Assembly (NCBI GenBank): GCA_937919625.1
Contig: CALFRK010000113.1
Span: forward strand, 1 to 64,000
Direction: 5' to 3'
Origin: an uncultured Ilumatobacter sp.
Lineage (GTDB): Bacteria; Actinomycetota; Acidimicrobiia; Acidimicrobiales; Ilumatobacteraceae
DNA length: 64,000 nucleotides
Shown: in pieces, positions 19,847 to 29,064 of the stretch
How positions within the stretch are numbered: position 1 is the first letter of the stretch
Layout: every line of letters starts with the position of its first letter
Made by a program: the position numbers and the translations under genes
Notes under the pieces: model-generated
What the model was told of the DNA's origin: nothing
Database searches by the model: none
What the model saw: the letters and a program-made list of their open reading frames with translations, nothing else

Positions 19847-20824
19847 TCACAGCTCGGGGTGTGAAAGAACGTGCTGAACGGCGGCGACAATCTCGTCGTG
19901 AAATCGGCCGTCGGTGGCAACGATGCCACGGTTCTGGGCGAGCAGCCGACCGTGCGAAAAGTCGAGCGACAAACCGTCGACATCGGTGACCCGACCTCCT
20001 GCTTGTTCGACCACGAATTTGCCGGCGGCGTGGTCCCAGATCTTCTCGCGGTAGTCGACCCGAGTCGGCAGTCGCAAATAGATCGAGGCGTCTCCGCGGG
20101 CCACCGCGCCGTACTTGCACTGGCTGTCGATGCGATACGGCGCAGCGAGAACTCCCAACCGCTCGGTGATACGAGCTGAATGGCCGTGGTTCGAGTGCCC
20201 CGACTCGACCGATTCGCACACTCGCGCCTCGGCCAGCGACATCGGGGCTGTAACGACGGCAGGAGTCGGATCATCGACGCCCGGGTAATAGACCTCGCAC
20301 GAACCAGCGGTGGCGACGAAGATAGCTCCGTGTGAACCATCGGGGTTGGGCAGATTTGGGCAACCCAGTACACCCAACACCACCTCGCCATGTTCGATCA
20401 GGGCCAGGGCAATCGCGTACTGATCTCCACGCAGGAAACCTTTCGTGCCATCGATCGGATCGAGGGTCCAGAATCGGTCACCGAACCCGTCGCCGTCGCC
20501 AACCGAGATCCAGTCGAGCACACCGTCGGCGCTCACCTCGCCCCCTCGCTGGGCACGCACCAGATCGACCACACCGTCACGCAACACGGTGCGGCCACGT
20601 AGATCTGCCGAGTCCTCTTCGCCAACCAGATCGACCGCCCCGAGTCGCTCGGTCAAGGTGGCGCACACCACCGCCTGAGCAGCGAAGTCGGCGACCGTGA
20701 CCGGGCTGTCGTCGCCCTTGGTGAGGGTTTCGCCGGCAGCCAGGCGTCCCTGGGCGGCAGTGCACAGTTCGGATGCGGCCCTCACCGCCTCCAAGGCAGC
20801 CAGGCGCTCACGCTCAACGACCAA
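19847..20824 (-). CDS. cysQ: 3'(2'),5'-bisphosphate nucleotidase, SAL1/HAL2-like
   Basis: Li-sensitive phosphatase superfamily, about 325 residues. Metal-site motifs are LVGEEDS, LDPIDGTKGFLRG and EKIWDHAAG; the N-terminal KGDDSPVTVADFAAQ loop is also present. Length and the KGDDSPVTVAD/DPIDGTKGFLR pattern resemble the HAL2/SAL1 branch more than the shorter enterobacterial CysQ. It should dephosphorylate PAP (or PAPS) arising from the cysDNC product. Start: the ORF track extends to 21193 through the regulator gene, which is wrong. A TTG at 20824 overlapping the rrf2 stop fits the family; a GTG slightly downstream is an alternative. Confidence 0.85.
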   Translation of the reverse strand: MVVERERLAALEAVRAASELCTAAQGRLAAGETLTKGDDSPVTVADFAAQAVVCATLTERLGAVDLVGEEDSADLRGRTVLRDGVVDLVRAQRGGEVSADGVLDWISVGDGDGFGDRFWTLDPIDGTKGFLRGDQYAIALALIEHGEVVLGVLGCPNLPNPDGSHGAIFVATAGSCEVYYPGVDDPTPAVVTAPMSLAEARVCESVESGHSNHGHSARITERLGVLAAPYRIDSQCKYGAVARGDASIYLRLPTRVDYREKIWDHAAGKFVVEQAGGRVTDVDGLSLDFSHGRLLAQNRGIVATDGRFHDEIVAAVQHVLSHPEL

Positions 20825-21281
20825 AACGAGCCTCCGTTGCCGCTTGATACTCGTTGGCCATCTCAACCACGCTCGTCGGTAGCTCGCCTGAAACCAGATC
20901 GGCAACCGACACGGTTTCGAGCACACGCCGCAGGCTGCCGCGGATCGCCATCCAAACCAGAGGAAGTGCTTCCGCCGGCGCCGGGTATTCGAGCCCCCGC
21001 AGGCTCTCGTCGTGAACATCTGCGAGTGGCCCATCGACGGCACGAAAAACGTCGGCGAGCGTGATCTCCGAGGCCGCCCGCGACAGGGTGAACCCTCCGT
21101 CGGGCCCTCGTTTCGAGCGCACCAACTCGGCCCGCTTGAGGTCTCGCAAGATGTCGAGCAGGTACTTGAGCGACATGTCCTGATGGGTTGCAATCACCTC
21201 GGCCTTGACCGGTCCGGCGCCACCGACAGCCAACTCGCCCATCGCCCGCACGGCGTTGTCAACCCGCTCAGAGATCCGCAT
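20814..21281 (-). CDS. Rrf2-family transcriptional regulator
   Basis: 155 residues with an N-terminal winged helix: MRISERVDNAVRAMGELA, then a recognition region QDMSLKYLLDILRDLKRAELV and wing SKRGPDGGFTLSRAA. No cysteine is present anywhere, so it cannot hold an iron-sulfur cluster like IscR. It is nearer in this respect to CymR, the sulfur-metabolism repressor of firmicutes. It heads the operon rrf2-cysQ-cysD-cysNC and is divergent from ligA across 133 bp, so autoregulation with control of sulfate activation is the likely job (inference). The ATG at 21281 gives the canonical N-terminus; the longer track ORF is rejected. Confidence 0.88.
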   Translation of the reverse strand: MRISERVDNAVRAMGELAVGGAGPVKAEVIATHQDMSLKYLLDILRDLKRAELVRSKRGPDGGFTLSRAASEITLADVFRAVDGPLADVHDESLRGLEYPAPAEALPLVWMAIRGSLRRVLETVSVADLVSGELPTSVVEMANEYQAATEARFGR

Positions 21282-21414
21282 CGTCGCCGACGCTACCCGT
21301 CGCGAACCTCGGCGCACCTTGCGGTCGATCTCTCCTGCGCCTTGCCGAAGCGCTACCCGGCGGCCCAAGATGGGCAGCGCGTCAATTCCGTCAACGACGA
21401 TCCCCGAGGTTCAT
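21282..21414. promoter_or_regulatory. Divergent promoter region, rrf2-cys operon and ligAB
   Basis: 133 bp between divergent starts must hold both promoters unless transcripts start further upstream. It is GC-rich, and I cannot pick a convincing -35/-10 pair or Rrf2-type palindrome by eye. Confidence 0.4.
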
Positions 21415-22699
<1,285 letters not shown>

Positions 22700-22700
<1 letters not shown>

Positions 22701-22824
22701 GTTGGGAGTGGCGCCTGGCGCCTGACCCGGTCGGCGAACTGCGACCAATCGTTACCGGGGAACCATGCGGTATCAAAAATAGTGCCGCTACCTATCTCTG
22801 AGATCCCTGGTGCGACTCGCCACT
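22700..22824 (+). repeat. 125-bp palindrome-ended repeat, copy B
   Basis: Same length as copy A and clearly homologous in the middle (gcgaccaatcgttac, ggggaac, atgcgg, tcaaaa, cctatct). The ends are more diverged inverted repeats (agttgggagtggcgcc and ggtgcgactcgccact). It fills exactly the space between two convergent genes: its first base is the last base of the ligB TGA and its last base is the first of the complementary TCA that ends the protease gene. It may act as the shared terminator. Confidence 0.8.
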
Positions 22825-24467
22825 CAGCCGGCGACGTCGGCGACCAAGAACGTGTTGAACACCTCGTCGGCGGCGGTCAGGTCGGCGTCTGTAAGGGCGA
22901 CAATCTGAACCGAAGCGAGCCACTCCCGATCCGCTGGCGCGGCGATGACATTGAAGAACAGGCTGAGTTCTGGCCCGCAATCGACGTACAGGTCGTACAG
23001 ACCGACATACACGCCGTCGTCATAATCGTAGCGACCGTCATACGAGCACTGACCCGTGAAGTCGTAGAGGTCGAGCGTTTCGGCGACCGTGGCCGTGATC
23101 AGCGGCGATGCACCGATGAACACTCCCGGTGTTCCCCAGCCAGCGTTCCAGGCTGCCAAATCGGGCGCCGCTGACAGGCCCCACCCGATTTCCTCGTTCA
23201 CGCCGCTTACCAGGTCGGAGTTCCAGGCTGCGCCGTTGACGTCGGACCACTCGACAGGGACGCTGACCGAGATCAGTCCGGAGTCGTCGGTGATGGTTTG
23301 ATACTCGGTGTATTCAAAGCCGGTCGCGTCATCGCCGACGACGTCGTTGAACTGGGTCTCGAACGAGGTGACCACCTCGAGCGCGCGGCCGTTCAGCTGA
23401 CCCTCCAGGATCTCGTCGCTGTCGGCGCGGTAGATCTCGATCGCCAGCGTGTCGGTTGCCTGGTGGCTGCGCAGAATATCGCAGTAGTCGGACATCGTGC
23501 CATCCGTGGCAAGCACGATCGACTCCATGCTTATCAGAAGGTCGCCTGCCTGCATGCCCGCCACGTCGGCGGGTGATCCGGACTGCACCGAATACACCCA
23601 GATCCCCGAGACATCGCCGTCGTATAGCGCCTCGCCGTTGATGCCGATCGTGTTGACGTCAATTCCATTGCGCAGTTGATCGACCACCGGGCGGGCGACA
23701 TCTATGCCGATCGCGAACGACTGCCCAAGGTCGTTGCCTGCAAAGTTGACGGCAACGATTTTGCCCTCGCTGGTTATGATCGGCCCACCCGAGTTGCCTG
23801 GCAACGTGTCGGCGCTGTGCTCGATCACAGAATCGACCGAAGACCACGAGGTCTCGCCGCCGGCGTCCTCCTTGGAGACGATCCCGTCGAGCACCGTGTA
23901 CTCGCTGTCGCCGAGCGGAAAGCCGGCCGCGAAGATCGACATACCGGCCGTGATCTCTGCGTCGTACCACTCGAGATACGGCAAGTCGGCGCCGTCGATA
24001 TCGATCACGGCGAGGTCGGAGCATTCGGAAACGGCGACCACCCGGGCGTTGCGAGGCCGCTCCTCATTGGCGACGTACACGTCGAGCAGGGCTGCTCCGG
24101 TGACGACATGGTTGTTCGTAATCGCCAGTCCGGACGAATCGATGACGAAACCGCTACCGCTGCCTGGCACGTTGGCCTGGACGCCCGAGAGTGGATCGGC
24201 AAACGTGCCGGTGCCGACGATCCGAACGACCGCGCCGCGCACTTCCTCCAACGACTTCGCCGCTGTCATGCCAGACGCGGGCTCTGTCGTGGGAGCCTGG
24301 GCATCGGTGACGGGCGGTGCTTCGGTCGACGCAGGAGCATCTGTTGACGCAGGAGCATCTGTTGCGACCGGTCGGGTCGTCACGGTCGCGGCATCATCTG
24401 ACGAGGAACCGCCGCAACTGGCCACCAACGCCGCAGCAATCACCGAAACAACGAGCATCCGCTTCAT
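22824..24467 (-). CDS. HtrA/trypsin-like serine protease lipoprotein with PDZ domain
   Basis: 547 residues. Signal peptide MLVVSVIAAALVASCGG carries a lipobox (VASC); a Thr/Ala/Pro-rich linker with STDAPAS repeats runs to about residue 65. The S1C protease domain has His in TNNHVVTGA (about 119), Asp in CSDLAVID (about 150) and Ser in LPGNSGGPI (about 224). A PDZ-like domain (VQSGSPADVAGMQAGDLLISM) follows near residue 285. The last 180 or so residues are an extra domain I do not recognise, with two cysteines that could form a disulfide. The ATG at 24467 has gaaggg spaced 8 bases upstream; the track uses a GTG three codons earlier. Likely an envelope quality-control or signalling protease. 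Confidence 0.88.
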   Translation of the reverse strand: MKRMLVVSVIAAALVASCGGSSSDDAATVTTRPVATDAPASTDAPASTEAPPVTDAQAPTTEPASGMTAAKSLEEVRGAVVRIVGTGTFADPLSGVQANVPGSGSGFVIDSSGLAITNNHVVTGAALLDVYVANEERPRNARVVAVSECSDLAVIDIDGADLPYLEWYDAEITAGMSIFAAGFPLGDSEYTVLDGIVSKEDAGGETSWSSVDSVIEHSADTLPGNSGGPIITSEGKIVAVNFAGNDLGQSFAIGIDVARPVVDQLRNGIDVNTIGINGEALYDGDVSGIWVYSVQSGSPADVAGMQAGDLLISMESIVLATDGTMSDYCDILRSHQATDTLAIEIYRADSDEILEGQLNGRALEVVTSFETQFNDVVGDDATGFEYTEYQTITDDSGLISVSVPVEWSDVNGAAWNSDLVSGVNEEIGWGLSAAPDLAAWNAGWGTPGVFIGASPLITATVAETLDLYDFTGQCSYDGRYDYDDGVYVGLYDLYVDCGPELSLFFNVIAAPADREWLASVQIVALTDADLTAADEVFNTFLVADVAG

Positions 24468-24530
24468 TTGATACACCCTTCACTCGCGGCGGTAAACCCA
24501 CCGTGTACTTATCCTCTGGCCGCCTCGGCC

Positions 24531-24562
24531 GCAGTGCTAGGGCCGCAAGGCCCTAGCACTGC
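24531..24562. other. 14-bp stem hairpin with GCAA loop
   Basis: gcagtgctagggcc, gcaa, ggccctagcactgc form a perfect 14-bp stem. The + strand loop is a GNRA-type tetraloop, which suggests function as RNA. It lies between the divergent starts of the protease and the PPOX gene, so a terminator is not expected there. It could be a 5'-leader structure or the end of a small transcript. Confidence 0.6.
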
Positions 24563-24757
24563 TCATGCCACACCCCTTGAACTCATCGAGCGACAAATCG
24601 GCACCCTTGCAGAATGCCATCAACCTGCTGTGTGTTGTCAACCTGCTGTACGTCGAACCGTGACGAGCGGCACCACCAGAACATAGATCGGTCATTATCG
24701 CTGAGCCGCGCCGGTACGGTCGATGTTCGGGCCTGACGACGAGCTAGACCTAGGCCC

Positions 24758-25237
24758 ATGGCTTCGATTGCGACCAACCGCCACGTCAACCGAGACGAAC
24801 TGGTTGGGTTCGTGCGCCCTCGCCATCAGGGCGTGCTGCTGACCAGCCGACGCGATGGTTGGCCACAATCGTCACTCGTCACGATGGGGGTCAGCGACGA
24901 CGGGCAGCTACTCGTGTCCAGCTACCCGGAGCGGGCAAAGGTGCACAACCTGCGGCGCAACGCGAGGGCATCGATGGTGGTGATGTCCGACACCTTCGAC
25001 GCTGAATGGGTGCAGATCGACGGCACCGCAGAGGTCATAGACGCTCCCGACTCGGTCGACGGCCTGGTTGAGTACTTTCGGGTCATCTCCGGCGAGCATC
25101 CCGACTGGGACGAATATCGCCGGGCCATGGTGCGACAACAAAAGAGTCTGATCCGGATCGCTGTCGAACGGTGGGGTCCGATCGCCAAGGGCGGCTTCCC
25201 GGCTCGGCTGGTTTCCGACTCCGACCAACAGAGCTGA
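24758..25237 (+). CDS. PPOX-class F420-dependent oxidoreductase-like protein
   Basis: 159 residues with the split beta-barrel of the pyridoxamine-phosphate-oxidase/FDOR group. Seen: HQGVLLTSRRDGWPQSSLVT, VSSYPERAKVHNLRRNARASMVV and WVQIDGTAEVID. These are typical of the actinobacterial FDOR-B-like proteins whose cofactor is often F420, though FMN or heme are possible. It stands alone with a 290-bp upstream region holding the hairpin at 24531. Substrate unknown. Confidence 0.8.
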   Translation: MASIATNRHVNRDELVGFVRPRHQGVLLTSRRDGWPQSSLVTMGVSDDGQLLVSSYPERAKVHNLRRNARASMVVMSDTFDAEWVQIDGTAEVIDAPDSVDGLVEYFRVISGEHPDWDEYRRAMVRQQKSLIRIAVERWGPIAKGGFPARLVSDSDQQS

Positions 25238-25409
25238 TCCGACGTGCCACGCACCAACGGCTCGGATCGACCATGCGGCCTAATCGGATGGGCGCAGGCA
25301 CAGCGCCACGTCAGCAGCGGTTGCACCGACGGCACATGCGTCGCCCGATCGACCAGTCTCCGGATCGCTCTCGACCGCTGACAGTTGGAAGTTACGCGAG
25401 ACTGATTCG

Positions 25410-26246
25410 ATGGCGAATGGCACCTGGGACCACATCCGTTACGAGCAGCCGAGCAACGGCGTGGCTCGGATCGTGTTGGCACGCGCGCAGACCGCCAATG
25501 CGCAGAACTATCAGATGCTCAGCGAGCTCAACCAGGCGTTTGATCGGGCGGCTCGCGACAGTTTGGTGCGGGTCATCATCCTCGCTGCTGACGGCAATCA
25601 CTTCTCGTCCGGTCACGACCTGCGTGCCGGCATCGACATGTCGGATATCGAGCCGACCGGTACGTGGTGCTGTTTCGAGTCGGAGGGCGCCGAGGGTTAC
25701 ATGGCGACCGAAGCCGAGATGTACGTCGGGCTGTGCTGGCGCTGGCGCAACATCCCCAAGCCGACGATCGCCCAGGTGCAGGGCAAGGTGATTGCCGGCG
25801 GGCTGATGCTTGTCTGGCCGATGGACCTGGTGGTGTGTTCCGAGGAGGCAACTTTCTCCGACCCCGTCGTGGCGTTCGGAGTGAACGGCCACGAGTACTT
25901 CACACACCCATACGAGGCGGGCGCCCGGCTTGCCAAAGAGATGCTTTTCACCGGACGAGCAATCACAGCCGACGAGGCCTACCGGCACGGGATGGTCAAC
26001 AAGGTGGTGCCACGTGACGAGCTCGAGTCGGCGACGTTGGCGATGGCCGAACACATCGCCAAGCGACCGATGATCGGCCTCACACTCGCCAAGCAGAGTG
26101 TAAACAATTCGCTCGACGCGATGGGCATGTACACGTCGATCCAGTCGGCATTCGGCCTGCACCACGTGGGCCATAACCACAACCTTCGGCTCTTCGATTC
26201 GTTGGTCGACCCCGGTGGTCTTCAGGTGATTCGCGACGAAGCCTGA
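25410..26246 (+). CDS. Enoyl-CoA hydratase/isomerase family protein with altered active site
   Basis: 278-residue crotonase fold: oxyanion-hole segment ADGNHFSSGHDLRAG and second CoA/oxyanion segment QVQGKVIAGGLMLVWPMDL. Hydratases carry a Glu in GG(C/L)ELA and another in the later F(x)QPE strand. Here the aligned positions read GGLML and FSDPVV, so both catalytic glutamates appear to be replaced. The fold and CoA binding are therefore likely, but water addition is doubtful; isomerase, thioesterase or decarboxylase activity is possible. It has a 172-bp gap upstream and a csp gene downstream. Confidence 0.85.
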   Translation: MANGTWDHIRYEQPSNGVARIVLARAQTANAQNYQMLSELNQAFDRAARDSLVRVIILAADGNHFSSGHDLRAGIDMSDIEPTGTWCCFESEGAEGYMATEAEMYVGLCWRWRNIPKPTIAQVQGKVIAGGLMLVWPMDLVVCSEEATFSDPVVAFGVNGHEYFTHPYEAGARLAKEMLFTGRAITADEAYRHGMVNKVVPRDELESATLAMAEHIAKRPMIGLTLAKQSVNNSLDAMGMYTSIQSAFGLHHVGHNHNLRLFDSLVDPGGLQVIRDEA

Positions 26247-26431
26247 CCGGCGAGGGCGATGACTTCGGCGCAAGCTTTCCTGTCTAGCTGCCCAATCATT
26301 TGCAATCGTGGAGGTCGGTGGGTCGACGCCGCGCGTTCTTGAAGAGACCCACTGGGAGGAACGTCCTCAATTCGCTCGTAGGGTCCCTTGTGAGTTGCCA
26401 CAATGGCTGCTCGTTCAGAAAGTAGAAACCA
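26247..26431 (+). promoter_or_regulatory. Long 5' region of the cold-shock gene
   Basis: 185 bp without a convincing gene precede csp. It is less GC-rich than its surroundings. Long structured leaders are common for csp genes, and agggtccctt-type self-complementary stretches are present here, but no specific thermosensor fold can be asserted by eye. Confidence 0.35.
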
Positions 26432-26629
26432 ATGCAAGGTACCGTGAAGTTTTTCAACAGTGAGAAGGGCTTCGGCTTTATCTCACGCGAAGGTGGAGAC
26501 GACGTGTTCGTCCACCACTCGAACATTGCCGGCGAGGGCTACAAGTCACTCGACGAAGGCCAGAAGGTCGAATTCGACATCGGCCAGGGACGCAAGGGCG
26601 ACGAAGCCCAGAACGTGCGCGCGGTCTGA
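26432..26629 (+). CDS. cspA: Cold-shock domain protein
   Basis: 65 residues, a single cold-shock domain. RNP1 is KGFGFISRE and RNP2 is DVFVHHSNI; the start [15 protein letters not shown] is canonical. Binds single-stranded RNA or DNA as a chaperone or antiterminator. Single gene with its own terminator hairpin directly after the stop. Confidence 0.97.
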   Translation: MQGTVKFFNSEKGFGFISREGGDDVFVHHSNIAGEGYKSLDEGQKVEFDIGQGRKGDEAQNVRAV

Positions 26630-26645
26630 TCGATCTCGTTCGCTG

Positions 26646-26685
26646 AACGCCGCCGGCCCTCGTGGTCGGCGGCGTTTGCCGTTTT
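26646..26685 (+). terminator. Rho-independent terminator of csp
   Basis: aacgccgccggcc and ggtcggcggcgtt form a 13-bp stem (one G-U) with a 5-base loop, followed by tgccgtttt. It starts 16 bases after the csp stop. Confidence 0.85.
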
Positions 26686-26824
26686 CGGGTCCCGGCGCAC
26701 GAAACGGTCGAATGCCGCGCCCACGCTAAGTCGACGACAAGCCGATCACCCGCCGTCGGCGCCCTCAACGGCTTAACACCTGGGCCGGTTCGGCACGCCG
26801 TGTTCTGCGTTCTACTCCGGTCGT

Positions 26825-27346
26825 TTAGTCAAAATCCCCGGATCCTCGACGTAGTTCGTCCAGGCCTCGCACGACATCTGTCGCGTGCGCAGCGGCGAGA
26901 TCGAGCTGGCGGAACACTTGCTCGTTCAGCAGCACCGTGCACAATTCCACCAGCGATCTGCCGGCCACCGTGATCTCGGCCAGCACACTGCGCCCGTCGT
27001 CGGGATTCGTTCGCCGAACCACCAGTCGTGCTTCCTCCAGGCGTTGAACAGCGTTGGTGACGCTCGCCGGATGGACCTGCAGGCGCTCTCCGATCTTGCC
27101 GACCGGCAACTCTCCACGCCGTGTGAACGCCAGCAGCCGCAACACTTCGAAGCGGGCAAACGTCAGACCGTGTGGCCGCAGCAGCGCCTCGATCCGGCCG
27201 AGCAGCAGCTGTTGCACTCGCATGATCGAGGTCACCAGCGCCATGCCGTCAGCGGCATCGGCCCAGCCGGCAGCGATCCAGTTGCGGCGCGCCAACTCGA
27301 TCGGGTCGTGTCGTAGCCCCGGCGAGATCTCCACCACTCGAACCAT
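26825..27346 (-). CDS. MarR-family transcriptional regulator
   Basis: 173 residues. Winged-helix core: HGLTFARFEVLRLLAF, then GELPVGKIGERLQVHPASVTNAVQRLEEARLV with wing RRTNPDDGRSVLAEIT. N-terminal residues 1-25 are an extension before the dimerisation helix. It is transcribed away from the acyl-CoA mutase gene, with only 44 bp between the two ATGs and a palindrome inside. It probably controls both itself and the mutase operon, perhaps in response to an acyl-CoA or aromatic acid (inference). Confidence 0.9.
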   Translation of the reverse strand: MVRVVEISPGLRHDPIELARRNWIAAGWADAADGMALVTSIMRVQQLLLGRIEALLRPHGLTFARFEVLRLLAFTRRGELPVGKIGERLQVHPASVTNAVQRLEEARLVVRRTNPDDGRSVLAEITVAGRSLVELCTVLLNEQVFRQLDLAAAHATDVVRGLDELRRGSGDFD

Positions 27347-27360
27347 ACCGCGACATGGAC

Positions 27361-27382
27361 ATTACTTGGACATCAAAGTAAT
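27361..27382. promoter_or_regulatory. Candidate MarR operator palindrome
   Basis: attactt and aagtaat form inverted arms with an 8-base spacer. This sits 14 bases from the marR ATG and 8 bases from the mutase ATG. The AT-rich arms stand out strongly in this GC-rich genome and the 22-bp span suits a MarR dimer. A nearby direct repeat tggacat/tggacat overlaps it. Binding here would block both genes. Confidence 0.6.
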
Positions 27383-27390
27383 CTGTCATC

Positions 27391-29037
27391 ATGGCGACAC
27401 ATCAGCCCAGCAATCGCGAGTTGTGGGAAGCGGTGTTCGATGCCTCGACTCTTCGCGACGCCGACTTCCAGACGATGTCGGGGATTCCGCTCGAGCCGGT
27501 GTACGGCCCAGACGATGGCGAGTTCCCCGGCCAGTTCCCGTACACCCGCGGGCCGTACGCATCGATGTACCGCTCGCGACTGTGGACGATGCGGATGTTC
27601 GCCGGGTTCGGCACCGCCGACGACACAAACTGGCGCTTCAAGGAGATCATCAAGGCAGGCGGCACGGGTTTGTCGACGGCGTTCGACATGCCGACGCTGC
27701 TCGGCATCGACAGCGACGACGCGATGGCGCTCGGCGAGGTTGGGCGTTGTGGTGTGGCGATCGACACGATCGCCGACATGGAGGATCTGTACAGCGGCAT
27801 CGACCTTGGCGAGATCACCACCTCGATGACGATCAACTCCCCGGCTGCGGTGATCTTCGCCATGTTCGTGGCCCAAGCCGAGCGGGCCGGCACCCCTCGC
27901 GCTCACCTTGGCGGGACACTCCAGAACGACATCTTGAAGGAGTACCAGGCCCAGAAGGAGTTCGTGTTTCCTCCCCGTCAATCGATGCGGCTCGTACGCG
28001 ACACGATCGACTTCACCGCCGCCGAGATGCCCCGTTGGCACAGCATCTCGATCTCCGGCTACCACATCCGCGAGGCCGGCTCGACGGCTGTCGAGGAGTT
28101 GGCATTCACCTTGGCGAACGGGTTCGCCTATGTCGAGTTGGCGATGCAGGCCGGGTTGCCGGTCGATACGTTTGCCCCGCGATTGAGCTTCTTCTTCAAC
28201 GCCCACATCGACTTCTTCGAAGAGATCGCCAAATACCGCGCCGCCCGACGGATCTGGGCGCGCTGGATGAAAGAGCGCTACGGCGCCGCCCACGAGCGCT
28301 CGATGCAGCTTCGTTTCCATTGCCAGACCGCAGGCGTGTCGCTGACCGCCCAACAGCCCGAGGTCAACATCGTGCGTACGGCGATCGAGGCACTCGCCGG
28401 TGTGCTGGGCGGCGCTCAGTCGCTGCACACCAACTCGATGGACGAGGCAATGGCGCTGCCGACCGAGAAGGCCGCCCGAATCGCGCTGCGCACCCAGCAG
28501 GTGATCGCCAACGAAACGAACGTCACACACGTGGCCGATCCGCTCGGTGGGTCGTACTTCCTCGAGGCGCTCACCGACGAGATGGAGGCCCAGGCCGAGC
28601 ATCTGTTTGGATATCTCCACCAGCTCGGCGACGGGTCGATGCTGGAGGGTGCGATCAAGGGCATCGAGGAAAACTGGTTCCAGGGAAAGATTGCCGACTC
28701 GGCCTACGACCTCGAGCGCCAGCTCAACGCCGGGCGCCGCATCACGGTCGGGGTCAACGCCTACACCGAGGGCAACGACGAAGCCCAGATCGATCTGCTC
28801 AAGATCACCACCGAAGACGAGTCACGCCAACGCAAACGTCTCGACCAGGTTCGCCACGACCGCGATCAGCACGCCGTCGATTCGGCTCTCGAGCGGATCC
28901 GCACCGAAGCGGCCGATAGCAGCGTCAATCTGATGCCGGCGCTGATCGACGCGGTGAAGGTTTACGCCACCCTGGGTGAGATCATGGGCACGATGGAGTC
29001 GGAGTTTGGTCGCCATGTCGAAGTGCCAGTGATCTGA
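27391..29037 (+). CDS. Acyl-CoA mutase large subunit (methylmalonyl-CoA mutase family, isobutyryl-CoA mutase type)
   Basis: 548 residues, the B12-dependent mutase barrel without its own B12 domain. GGTGLSTAFDMPTL, SGYHIREAGSTAVEELAFTLA, RLSFFFNAHIDFFEEIAK and LGGAQSLHTNSMDEA are clear family marks. Specificity positions can be read: MFAGFG has Phe where methylmalonyl-CoA mutase has the catalytic Tyr and 2-hydroxyisobutyryl-CoA mutase has Ile. KEYQAQKEF has Gln where MCM has the carboxylate-binding Arg. STAFD has Ala where the hydroxyisobutyryl enzyme has Asp. This pattern suits a branched or linear acyl-CoA without a free carboxylate, such as isobutyryl- or pivalyl-CoA. The B12 subunit follows at 27 bp. 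No G-protein chaperone is nearby. Confidence 0.9.
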   Translation: MATHQPSNRELWEAVFDASTLRDADFQTMSGIPLEPVYGPDDGEFPGQFPYTRGPYASMYRSRLWTMRMFAGFGTADDTNWRFKEIIKAGGTGLSTAFDMPTLLGIDSDDAMALGEVGRCGVAIDTIADMEDLYSGIDLGEITTSMTINSPAAVIFAMFVAQAERAGTPRAHLGGTLQNDILKEYQAQKEFVFPPRQSMRLVRDTIDFTAAEMPRWHSISISGYHIREAGSTAVEELAFTLANGFAYVELAMQAGLPVDTFAPRLSFFFNAHIDFFEEIAKYRAARRIWARWMKERYGAAHERSMQLRFHCQTAGVSLTAQQPEVNIVRTAIEALAGVLGGAQSLHTNSMDEAMALPTEKAARIALRTQQVIANETNVTHVADPLGGSYFLEALTDEMEAQAEHLFGYLHQLGDGSMLEGAIKGIEENWFQGKIADSAYDLERQLNAGRRITVGVNAYTEGNDEAQIDLLKITTEDESRQRKRLDQVRHDRDQHAVDSALERIRTEAADSSVNLMPALIDAVKVYATLGEIMGTMESEFGRHVEVPVI

Positions 29038-29064
29038 GATCCACCAACGACACGGAGAACCGAA

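Noticed and set aside
26222-26437. 71-codon - strand ORF in the csp leader
   Set aside because: No domain, overlaps the csp 5' region and the end of the crotonase gene; judged a chance ORF.
27054-28919. 621-residue + strand ORF overlapping marR and the acyl-CoA mutase
   Set aside because: Arg/His/Gly-rich composition and overlap with two well-supported genes show it is a frame shadow typical of high-GC DNA.
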